Positions 11,778-21,800 of a DNA stretch of 64,000 nucleotides are shown here, in pieces. The first letter of the stretch is position 1, and each line of letters begins with the position of its first letter. Both the position numbers and the translations under genes were made by a program. The notes below the pieces were generated by a model, which was not told where the DNA came from, searched no databases, and was given only the letters and a program-made list of their open reading frames with translations. The stretch comes from Phyto melanocephala (taxonomy: Eukaryota; Arthropoda; Insecta; Diptera; Rhinophoridae), in assembly GCA_941918925.1 (NCBI GenBank), contig OW799237.1, forward strand, positions 75,899,126 through 75,963,125, given 5' to 3'.

Positions 11778-12262
11778 TAGGGCGACAATGAAATATATGG
11801 GAAAAATTTTTTTCTAGAATTTAAAACAAAAATGTAAAGATTCTTTTGCCACTTGGTCTTAAACTTACTTGCTGAAAATTTGAGCCAAATCGGATAACTC
11901 TATCCCGTGCACCTTTGAGGTCAAAGTTCAAATTTCGGGAAATATAGTGTATTCGCCTATATTGGAGCTAAAAAAATAGCTTTTCGATATGAATTATACC
12001 AAAATCCAATAGGATTAATGTGCCACATAGTGTTGAACTTGCATGCTGAAAATATTAGCCGAATCGGGTAACTCTATGCCGTGCACCTTTGAGGTCAAAG
12101 TTTAAATTTTGGGAAATTCAGTATATTTAACTATAATTGATCTAAAAATATCGTTTTTTTTAAGTATATTAATTTAAATTGTACAGAAACTGGATGTTTT
12201 AGATATTTTTTAAAGGATTCTAAAATATTATCAGTAAATTTAACCCTTTTTTGCTACAGGGG
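11778..12262 (+). repeat. Left terminal inverted repeat of the hAT element
   Basis: It pairs with 15417-15877. It contains two direct copies (about 11896 and 12067) of the phrase CCGTGCACCTTTGAGGTCAA, about 171 bp apart, and these are also present in the right arm. Such subterminal direct repeats are candidate transposase-binding sites. Just inside, TAACCCTTTTTTGCTAC and TAACCCTTTTTAGCTACTAG (about 12240 and 12358) form a further repeated pair. Confidence 0.88.
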
Positions 12263-12663
12263 TCACAACGACCAAATTTCTTAGCTTTAAGTACAACATT
12301 TAAAAAAGGTGATATACGTATCCTGAAAAACGTAAAATATTTTTAATAGAAATATTAACCCTTTTTAGCTACTAGGGTCAAAACTACCCATTTAAAATAT
12401 TTTGTTTTCATTACGAAATAGTCTGTTAGTGCAGACCTCAACCCCTGTAAAACATGATTTTTATAAGTTGGTGTAGATACAAACCGATAATATTTAAATT
12501 TAACGTATTTAAAACAAAAAATTCAAGGTATACTGATCTATTTTTTTTTTTTACAAGAAATTACAAGTAATTGCAAAGCTTTATTATTTTAATCAGTTTG
12601 ACGCGTTAAACGCTCGAGTTAACAGTGCAAAGTGGTATTTTGTCAAAAAAATAGTTTTAAACA

Positions 12664-15176
12664 ATGCCTTTATTAAGAGATGAAATTTATCTTATCGGTT
12701 TTGAAAAAAGTCAATTAACTGGGAGTAAACTTCCATCAATAGGGGATTGTCTCAGAGTTATGTTTTATAATTTAAGAACTGTGAAATTAACAATTAAAGA
12801 CAGTGTACGACTGGTGGTAAAGGAGTGTTTTACTTTTTGGGAAAAAGCTCGGATTCCTACTATGTCAATTCAAAATGTAGAGAAGAAATTAACTCGCTTG
12901 TACGAGGAGTGGAGGGAAATGAATAGACGGAAAAGCAGAACATCCGAAATTTATAAGAAAAAGAGAGAAGCATGGAAAGATGCACTCGATGATTTGTTTG
13001 ACATCGCACATCCCGATGCACTTAAGTTAATGAAAATCGAGGACAAATTGTTTTTGTTGAAACAGAGAGAAAAAGGACGAGAAGGTTGCATGGCGGGAGT
13101 TGATGCAAAATTAAAGAAAACTGAAGAAAGACGTGAAACCCGGAAGCAGCGGGAAGAAACTAAAAGAAAAATGTATCAAGAGGTACCTTCAACATCAAAT
13201 GGTAATTTTTATAGTAATTAACTATTTTTTATAAATCTGTGAAACTTTTAAAACCCAGCAAAGCCTTCTATTACCCTGTATTGGGTTTAATATACTAAAA
13301 TCATTATTTCCACCAAAAATATTTAAAAAATTGTTGATTTTTTTTATAATCATATAAAAAAATTATAGGATTTACTACAATTGTAACAAGTTCAGATGAG
13401 TCAGAAAACGGTGAATCTACGGAAGCTAATGATCATATAATAGACCCAATGACCACGAGTTGTCCTGATACTTTGAATAGTTCACAAAAACAAAATACTT
13501 TAAACACAAAAATTTAACGCCCAGACTTGCTGCAGTTTTAGATAAATTAAAATTAAGCTCTAGAGATACTGTTCACATGCTTATTGCAGTTTTGGATGCA
13601 GTTGGATTAAACTCATCAGAGTATGTTATTAACCGCACGTCTATTCATCAGCAAAGGGATGCATTCAGAAAAGCAAATAGTACTCGAATCGGGTTAAAAC
13701 TTCAATCCAATACTCAGCCATTAACGATACACTGGGATACAAAACTGTTATCTGGCATATCAGGAAAAAACGAAGACCGACTGTCAATAATTGCAACCGC
13801 TCCCGATTTTGAACAAATAATTAATATTCCTGATATACCGGCTGGAACTGGCGTTGAAATAGCATCTGCAGTATATGATTCATTAGAAGAGTATCAAGTT
13901 TTAGATAGAATCGAGGCATTTGTCTTTGACACAACCGCCTCAAACACTGGCAAATTTAAAGGGGCCTGCAATATATTAGAAAAAAAAAAAATACGTAGAG
14001 ACATTTTGTTCCTAGGATGCAGGCACCATGTGTTTGAAATAATTTTAGCAGCTGTTTTTAATGAAACAAAAATTTGTTCTTCGACTGGCCCAGAAGTCAG
14101 CTTATTTAAAAAATTCAAAAAACAATGGTCGAATGTAAAAAAGGATGAGTATATGACGGGATTAGCAATACCTCGAATAAAAGAAATAGTAGGTGATTAT
14201 TGCGCTAAAATTTTAGATTTTGCAAATATAAAAGTTAAAGAGGACTTTCCACGAAATGACTACAAAGAGTTCCTGGAATTGATTATCATATTTCTGGGTG
14301 GAAGTCCTCCTAGTGGCATAAAATTTTTTAAACCCGGTGCTCTTCATTTAGCTAGATGGATGGCTAAGGGAATATATTGCCTTAAGATATTGATGTTTCG
14401 CAATCAATTCCCAGAAATCACAGAATTGGAAATAAATGGTCTAGTTGAAGTTGCAGGTTTTGTTATAAAGTGCTATGCATTTTTCTGGTTCAATTCAGAT
14501 AAAGCAGAGCAAGCTCCCTTAAACGACATATTATTTTTGAGAAATTTAGAAGATTATAAAAAAATAAATGCACAAATTGCTGATAGAGCCATAACAAAGT
14601 TTATTAATCATCTATATTACCTTAATGAAGAATGCGTAGCATTCAGTTTATTCGATGATAGAATAGACTTTGAAACAAAAAACAAAATGGCTAAAAAAAT
14701 TTGACTTTTATGAAGGAAGAAAACCTTGAGGAAGAAGAAATTTTGAAAAAGTTTTTAATTAAAAAAGAAAATCTTAATACTTTCTTCGCTAAAGATAATT
14801 CATCAATTTTGATTGAACTTGTATCCGAAAATACGAAAAGTGTTTTGAAGAGATTCCAAATTTCAATGGATTTTTTACAAAAAGTCCCAAGTAGCTGGAA
14901 AGATTGTGAAGATTATAGAAAAGGAAAATTTATTATTCAAAAACTAAAGGTTGTTAATGACTGCGCCGAACGAGGTATTAAGCTTGTTGAAGATTATCAT
15001 GAGAAGATCACAAAAGATGAACAGCAGCGACAATATTTATTCAAAGTAAGTTATATATAAATTTAACTAATTTACATTTAAATAATTATTGTGTTTCTTT
15101 TTAGGTTGTTCAAAACTATCGACAACAATATACGAAGCATGCGAATTTAAATAATTTAAGAAATGATTACATTTAA
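12664..15176 (+). CDS. hAT-like transposase gene, three exons, two single-base frame breaks
   Basis: Exon 1 is 12664-13201 (donor GTAATT), exon 2 is 13369-15045 (acceptor TTATAG, donor GTAAGT) and exon 3 is 15105-15176 (acceptor TTTTAG); these joins are phase-consistent. Exon 1 encodes a Lys/Glu/Arg-rich N-terminus without a BED zinc finger. Exon 2 encodes the catalytic domain: VFDTTASNTG (Asp codon 13928), GCRHHVFE (a CxxH motif at 14018-14029) and DCAERG (candidate Glu, 14968). Exon 3 supplies a basic C-terminus. Two frame breaks occur, at about 13511 and 14698, each in an A run and each explained by one missing A; allowing for both, the protein would be about 762 residues. The Asp, CxxH, Glu order and the element ends point to hAT. 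I recall unnamed arthropod and cnidarian proteins of this type, so family placement is inference. Confidence 0.78.
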
Positions 15177-15416
15177 TCAAATTTACCGAAAAAGACCTTT
15201 CAAATTGTCTTACTTTTTATATTAAAAACATATTTTTATTCCAATTAAAATATACTGCTTTTGCTTCTATACGAAAAACATTCACATAAATATATATTTT
15301 TAAATATTGGTTTTAAATTTCAGTTTTTCGTTTTTAGAAATAATATTTTACACTTTTTTTAAATATTTAATTTATAGCTAATTTAAGCAAATGTGTAGTT
15401 TTGACCCCCGAAGAAA

Positions 15417-15877
15417 AAAAGGGTTAAATTTACTCATAATATTTCAGAATACTTTTAAAAATATCTAAAACATCCAGTTTTTGTACAATTTAAATGAATA
15501 TACTTAAAAAAAACAATATTTTTAGATCAATTATAGTTAAATATACTGAATTTCCCAAAATTTAAACTTTGACCTCAAAGGTGCACGGCATAGAGTTACC
15601 CGATTCGGCTAATATTTTCAGCATGCAAGTTCAACACTATGTGGCACATTAATCCTATTGGATTTTGGTATAATTCATATCGAAAAGCTATTTTTTTAGC
15701 TCCAATATAGGCGAATACACTATATTTCCCGAAATTTCACCTTTGACCTCAAAGGTGCACGGGATAGAGTTATCCGATTTGGCTCAAATTTTCAACAAGT
15801 AAGTTTTAGACCAAGTGGCAAAAGAATCTTCACATTTATCATCAAAAATCTAAAGTTGGTTTTTCATTGTCACCCTA
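15417..15877 (-). repeat. Right terminal inverted repeat of the hAT element
   Basis: This is the mirror arm of 11778-12262. It holds both GTGCACC-containing subterminal motifs (about 15575 and 15747) in inverted order. Confidence 0.88.
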
Positions 15878-16245
15878 ATGGGTATATATAGGTTTGTCAT
15901 TCCGTGTGAAATTTCTACAATTTTCATTTCCGACCTCATAGAGTATATACTTTTTTAAAGCTTATGAATAGGGTAGTTAATTAAGCATTGCCCGCCTGTC
16001 AGCCTGTTCGTGTGTATGTTGAAATTAACTTTTTGCAGCCCCTAGACATTTTCAAGACCCATGTAAGGTACTAAAATATCAGAAATATTCGGTATTGAAA
16101 ATGAGAAAAATCGCACCATAAACAACTGATGTTTTTAAGCGGATAAAGTCATTATAAAGATAATGAAACATATATGTATGAATGTACGTATTTTATATTA
16201 CTGAGATGAATGGTAATACACAACAGTGTTTGCTTTTCCCCCCTT
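15878..16245 (+). repeat. Right part of the DINE repeat split by the hAT element
   Basis: It resumes at GGGTATATATAGGTTTGTCA, then TTTCCGACCTCATAGAGTAT and a degenerate GTCY tract (15990-16010). Other DINE copies have the same order, so the host copy was intact before the hAT insertion. Confidence 0.75.
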
Positions 16246-17197
16246 TTTATAACCTTCACACGACAGTGTAAAAGGGTTAAATTTGTTTGTCATTCCGTGT
16301 GAAATTTCTACAATATTCATTTCCGAGCCCAGGTAGGTAGGTAGGAAAGGGGAATGCATGATGCAAGACCCCCTACCTCCACCACCCACACTCCGAGACT
16401 AATATGGTCCATTGTGTTTCTCTTTATACAAGACATACCCTATACAGGCCCCAGAAATAACATAGAGTCCGCAGAGTTCAACTTGGGCCATAAAGCCCTT
16501 GACACTCTGCAGTCCCTACTGTTCCTTCACGCCATATTAGTCCTGTCGGAAAGCTACCCCCAATACGCCTAAAAAAGTAACCTATCGGAGGTCTCATTAC
16601 CACCACCATTTCGGTTGTTTTCTTTTTTCCTGGAAAAATTAATTGACATGCCGCCCTATAGCTCCCTATAAGAGTATCGGTGAGTTTCCCCACTACCAAA
16701 TCTATATCATAGTGTGTACAATCCCCCATTGATATATCCGCTATGCCCTACGTAGCACCCGTGTAAGGTGTCAAATTATCAAAAATATTCGGGAGTAGAT
16801 TGGTGTTAAAAATCAGCATCATCGCCCTATAACTTTCTGAGATATGAGCAAATAAACACGACTGTCACTGTTTTTTTGCTTATTTTTACATCAAAAATTA
16901 AAATTACCCTATAATTTATAGACACGATTGCAACTATTTATAAATTTGGTATGCCTCTGGAGATACTAATGAAAAACTTTGGACAAATTGGTCACTAATC
17001 GGCAAAGTTATAGGCTAAAATTTATTTGAAAAAATATATATTTTTTAAATATGTATATCAAGATATTTTAAACTTCTAAATAATTTTTGAACTCGCTTAA
17101 GATACCAATTTATAAGCCGTAATCTCAGAAATTATTTTAAAGAAAACTTAAGAACCCCACAAAAATAGTATCAAAATATAGCGCTCTTACTTGTTTA
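16246..17197 (+). repeat. DINE-1-like repeat interrupted by a non-LTR fragment
   Basis: It starts TTATAACCTTCACACGACAG, includes TTTGTCATTCCGTGTGAAAT and CATTTCCGAG, breaks at 16331, resumes near 16745 with GTGTAAGGTGTCAAATTATC, and ends GCGCTCTTACTTGTT at about 17195. The internal long-variant blocks (TTGGTCACTAATCGGCAAAG) are present. Confidence 0.7.
16331..16745 (-). pseudogene. Non-LTR retrotransposon ORF2 fragment (probable jockey-like)
   Basis: This ~415-bp patch is much richer in GC than its surroundings. On the - strand a frame from about 16729 reads DIDLVVGKLTDTLIGSY, CQLIFPGKKKTT. A change of frame at 16607 then gives a run of three Trp codons. Polar residues followed by a KK...WW motif are typical of the linker between endonuclease and reverse transcriptase in jockey-clade ORF2 proteins. 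Several stops and frame changes follow. It interrupts a DINE repeat. The match is by pattern only, and a host-gene fragment is possible. Confidence 0.45.
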
Positions 17198-17331
17198 TTT
17201 TGCTCTGAGAGACTTTTTTTGCTTTTTGCCGTTTTTTTTTTTGGTCCTGGTAGTCAGTAAAAGTAAAGTTTACTAAGTAAAGTCAGTAAAAATTAAAAAA
17301 AATTAAAAATATTTCACAAACAACTTGAACA

Positions 17332-17677
17332 ATTGAAGGATCGCGGCGAATAACGTTGCAAATGACAAAATAATAATTTTCAGGAGAGCGAAAAAACGTA
17401 TTTAAAAGGTTTGATTATCTCTTTTTTTAAATACTTTTCCTTTTATACCTCTGTTACACTTATCAATCACTTTCGACAATTCCATTCGTAGACTTTTGTT
17501 TATAACTTACAACGTTCTTCCACTGACAGACTCATTGTAATTGCGTTTTGAAGGTGATAAAATGCATAATTTTGATGTTTTGGTGTTTGTGAGAGAGTAA
17601 TTTTAACGGTAATCTGCCAAAAAAAAATGTTTTGCAAACTTTGTCTTTTACAACGTTATTCGCGGCTTTGCTTCAAT
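17332..17677. repeat. MITE with GCGAATAACGTTG arms
   Basis: The left end TTGAAGGATCGCGGCGAATA continues ACGTTG. The right end is the near complement (CAACGTTATTCGCGGC...CTTCAA). The interior (about 300 bp) has no reading frame. Both ends are adjoined by AATT, which is self-complementary, so the target duplication is ambiguous. Confidence 0.6.
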
Positions 17678-17689
17678 TATTTAAAATAA

Positions 17690-18079
17690 ATTTAACTTAC
17701 AGTTAACTTAAACACAACTAACTGTAAGCTAACTATAAATGGGGTGACTTTAAACTAACTGTTAGTGGCTAAATTTAAGTTGGTTTAAGCCATCCAGAGT
17801 CTGACAATTGACTACTGCGTAGGACATCGCAATGTTGGTCAGTTAGTTCCATTAAAAATAATCCAGATATCAACCACCACTAGTTATAAAAGAGTTAACT
17901 TAAAGTTAGCTTAAAGTTAGTTTCGCTATTTATAGGGAACTTAAACTTCCGTTAAAAGATGTTTTATTAATTTTTTTCTATTTTTTTATTTGGTGTATAC
18001 AGCTTTTTGGATTGAGGAATGTTTTTTCCGATCACACAAAACTTTGTGGAGACCAGCAAAGCGGTGCGGGTTCAGCTAG
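17690..18079 (+). repeat. TTAACTT-rich repeat region ending in a Helitron-like 3' terminus
   Basis: 17695-17960 contains many TTAACTT/AAGTTA phrases in both orientations and a weak inverted repeat (CTATAAATGG at 17732 against CTATTTATAGGG at 17924). At 18045-18079, CAGCAAAGCGGTGCGGGTTC followed by AGCTAG and T resembles the reverse complement of the Helitron terminus at 38173. The 5' end of such an element was not found. Confidence 0.4.
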
Positions 18080-18250
18080 TCTTATAAATATTAAGTCGAT
18101 TTTTTGTTACGCAGTTTACGATCCTATTATACAACAGATTTAATAAAACAATATACAATTTGAAAGAAATTTTCTTGCTGATATAGATCCTATCAAAATA
18201 GGTTTAGTATTTCAGGATTTATAAGCGTTTAAAGTTGCTGCTGACACATA

Positions 18251-18350
18251 GCAAATCACACATGTATAAAAGTATGTAAAAAAGCAAATCACACATGTAT
18301 AAAAGTATGTAAAAAAGCAAATCACACATGTATAAAAGTATGTAAAAAAA
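18251..18350 (+). repeat. 33-bp tandem repeat, three copies
   Basis: Three nearly perfect copies of a 33-bp unit beginning GCAAATCACACATG start at 18251, 18284 and 18317. Each contains GTATAAAAGTA, a TATA-box-like sequence. The array ends about 455 bp before the predicted ppk start codon. A promoter role is speculation. Confidence 0.85.
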
Positions 18351-18437
18351 GCAAAAAATAAAAGCAATGCGATTCGCTTAAAATTGTTTTTGTAAAAAGT
18401 ATTTTTTGTGTTTTAAACATTTTTAAAATTTCAAAAA

Positions 18438-18480
18438 AATATGACAATACGACATTTAGGACCACTTGTCAATTCATCAA
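18438..18480. repeat. Solo MITE end (family of 59939-60102)
   Basis: ATGACAATACGACATTTAGG and ACTTGTCAATT match the right arm of the complete MITE at 59939. No left arm was found upstream. Confidence 0.5.
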
Positions 18481-18805
18481 GTATATTTAACCTTCTCATT
18501 TATGATACTGTAGGGTACAATGGAACTGATAAAATCTCATACATGTTTCTACATTTATTATGCATGCTCAAACATGTTTGTCCCCAGGCAATTATGCCTT
18601 GTATATATTACAAAAAAAAAAAAATTCAACACAATTAATTACGAGAAAAACAATGAAAATCAATTAAAGATAACAGTAAAATAGAAATGTCATCCTTGCA
18701 GTAGTAAAATTTTGAAATTTGTTCAATATTTCTCATTCAACTGGAAAACTATGAAAAGAAAGATTAGTTCTATGCAGTTTGTTGGCTGGTAATAAGCCAG
18801 TGATT

Positions 18806-21800
18806 ATGAATTGCAAACAATATTGGAATAAAACTTTGGGAGAATCCAGCATACATGGCTTCCCTTATTTGGTACGACGTGAACTGCACTGGTTCGAGAA
18901 AGTCTTTTGGGCGGCCGTCATTATATCGGCCACATATTTTTCGCTAGATATTTGCCTTAATCAATGGAAACGCTTTCGTGATAATCCAATCGTTTATGCA
19001 ATGGAATTGGCATGGGGTAAATCGAACTTTCCATTCGTAGGCATAACCCTATGTTCACAATCTATCAATGAGGAGGACTTGAATCATGTCATCGATGAAA
19101 CTTTTAATGTAACAGCAGCAACAAATGCTACGCAATATCAGCACTATGTTGATTTTTTGAAAGATCTAAATTCTTTGAATTATTTGAGCTTAAATAAGAT
19201 GAAACCATATGAAAATGAAAGCAATTTGAATGATTTAAATTATGTGAAAATTTTATTGCAAGTAAATATGGTGGTGTGTGTAACTGGTTTAAAAATGTCC
19301 ATTAATGTTTATTTTCTTTAGCTGCGCGATAAGTTTATACCGCCAAAGGAGTATGCTAGTGTTGATAAAACGATTAAGAAGAATAAATCGTCAGCATTTG
19401 ATGTAGAAGGAAGGGAACAAGTTTATGCGGCGGCCATGACAGAAGTAGGAATTTGTCGAACAACCTCACAATTGAACCGATACACTAATCCATTTGGAGA
19501 TTTGTAAGTTAAAGAATATTTATATTGGCATTCGAAACTAGACTGAATTTGTATTTTATACCCTTCACCAGTGGTGTCAAGGGTATATAAGTTTAGCTTT
19601 GTGATTCTGTTTGTTATTTTTACAACATTCACTCTCGACTCCATAAAGAATATATTTTCTAAAATCTTATAAATAGGAGTGTCGATTGAGTAACGTCCGT
19701 CTATCCGTGTGATGGAAATCAACTTTAAGAAGCCACCACATGTTGCACAGATATATATTTAGTATTAATCTTTTGCAAATATCCGGGAATGAGTTGAAGA
19801 CCAGCACAACAATTCCATACCTTTCCGGATATGTGTAAATAAACCGATATCAAATAAAAGGGCTTAACCAGTAGACTATATTTATATATCTAAAAATTTA
19901 AAATTCAAGATGTCGTCCGAAATGAAAATGGTAGATGTATGGGTTATATATAGTAATGACGACTTTGCCCTCTTCAACCCTCACAATATTTGTATGAGAT
20001 GATATCTAGGCTAAGCTACATGATGGTGAAGTTTATTATCCGATTTTAGTTTGAAATTTCGGTTTGAAATAAATAATTTTATCTTCAGTTGCAGAAAAAT
20101 AAAATTCTTCTGACTAGATATTTATTTATTTTATTTTGTAAAGAAATTAAAATTGTGATTGCTCTTCGACACTAGACGAGTGGAAAACATTTTCAAAACC
20201 AGTTATAACTTTATCATAAATTTTTATTTGTTAATCCACAGCTTTTATGTTTGGATGTAAATATCATTGATCAAACTTATAACTTTTAATGGAAATAGAA
20301 TATAAGAATTGAAAGCATTTCGAATTTTTTTTTTCTCTACTACCTTATGAATTAATCCAAAATTTACTACCAATATTTTGACTAAATTGATTGATATGCT
20401 TCTTGTTCCATTACATTGAACAAATCGGTCACTAATTGGCAAAGTTATAGGCAAAAACATTTTTTAAATATATATTTTTCTTAAATATATCAAGCAAACG
20501 AAAGCTTCGAATTGAATTTTGAACATGCTTAAACACAACCCTAATCTCGAAAATTATTGCTGTGAAAAGCCGACAAATCGGTTGAAACTAAGAGATATAT
20601 TCACACAAATGCAACTACTTCGATGTTTTTTTTAAATTTTCAAACCAAAATCGATTTTGTCCACCTTATGGAAAATCGAGAGTATTGATATGGGTATCAA
20701 AAGAAATGACTTGACTAGCAAAAAGAAATATAAATCTAAGATGGCCGCCACCACAAAATGACGTAAAAAAAATTTAACAAAAGTACTAACTTCAACACCT
20801 TCTATATGGGTATTAAATGAAAGGGCATGACCACTAGAATATAGTTAAATAAGAAAAACTTAAAATACAAAAGGGCGTCTTTAATAAAATGGCGGATATA
20901 TGGGTCATATATAAGTAGTAATTATGGCTTTGTCCGCTTCCACCCCCACAATATTGTTATCAAACAAAAGAGCTTGACCAGTAGAATACAGTATGAAAGA
21001 GCTAAAATCCAAGATGGCGCCCTAAACACAATGACGTATAATTTTTTTTTCTGAACTCCATCAATATGGATATCAAAAACAGGGTTAATAATGTTGAAAT
21101 TCAAAATCAATAATTGCATCGAAATTAATAAAGCAAAATGGCGTATAACATCTTGATCAAGGCTCAGCTGCATAATGGTGAAGGGTATCATTAAGATTTT
21201 CGGATTGAAATTACTACAATTAAACAAGGTTTAGGTTAGGTAGAACAGGCAGCTGTTGTACAGCTCGCTTGGGTCCATTATATTGATCCCTTTGTGATAC
21301 CTGAATAGAAAAGTAAGAATAGAATAGAAAAGAAGCAGACAAGTCCAGAGTCTCCGGCGGGAATCGAACCCGCAACCCCTAAGCTAGCAGAACAGCACAC
21401 TGCTGACTAGTCCATCGGGGCACCCACAATTAAACAAACATTATCTATAATTTTTATCCGGCCAGATGTTTATTTGTTTTATTCTGTAAAGAAATTGAAA
21501 TTGTGATTGTTATCAAAGCAAAAAAAAAATATTTTTTCTTCGACACTTGACAAGTGGAAGACATTTTCAAAACCAGTTACAACTTTATCATGAATTTTTA
21601 TTTGTTAATCAAAAGCTTTTATTTTTAGATGTAAGTATCATTTATCAAACTAAAGTTTTAATGGAAATATAATATAAGAATTGCAAGCATTTTGAATTTT
21701 CTTTTTCTCTACTACCTTATGGATTAATCTAAAATTTACTACCAATATTTCGACTAAATTGCAAATTTGGTGAACAGCTGTGTACCACTCATATTGAATT

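Larger units (their letters stand above)
11778..15877 (+). mobile_element. hAT-type DNA transposon with ~480-bp TIRs and 8-bp TSD
   Basis: The element starts TAGGGCGACAATGAAA and ends with the complement of TAGGGTGACAATGAAA. The direct repeat ATGGGTAT lies immediately outside both ends (11770-11777 and 15878-15885). An 8-bp duplication with TAGGG termini is the hAT signature. The inverted repeats run far inward (to about 12262 and 15417) and are close to identical over most of their length. The flanking sequence on both sides is one DINE repeat, so the empty site can be read directly. The interior carries a single spliced transposase gene. Total length is 4,100 bp. Confidence 0.9.

Noticed and set aside
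18251..18350. CRISPR-like array
   Set aside because: The 33-bp units are contiguous with no spacers, and the genome is animal.
21350..21425. Possible stand-alone tRNA gene on the - strand
   Set aside because: The B box is good, but the sequence continues into a SINE body and tail with a 12-bp target duplication, and acceptor-stem pairing is not evident.
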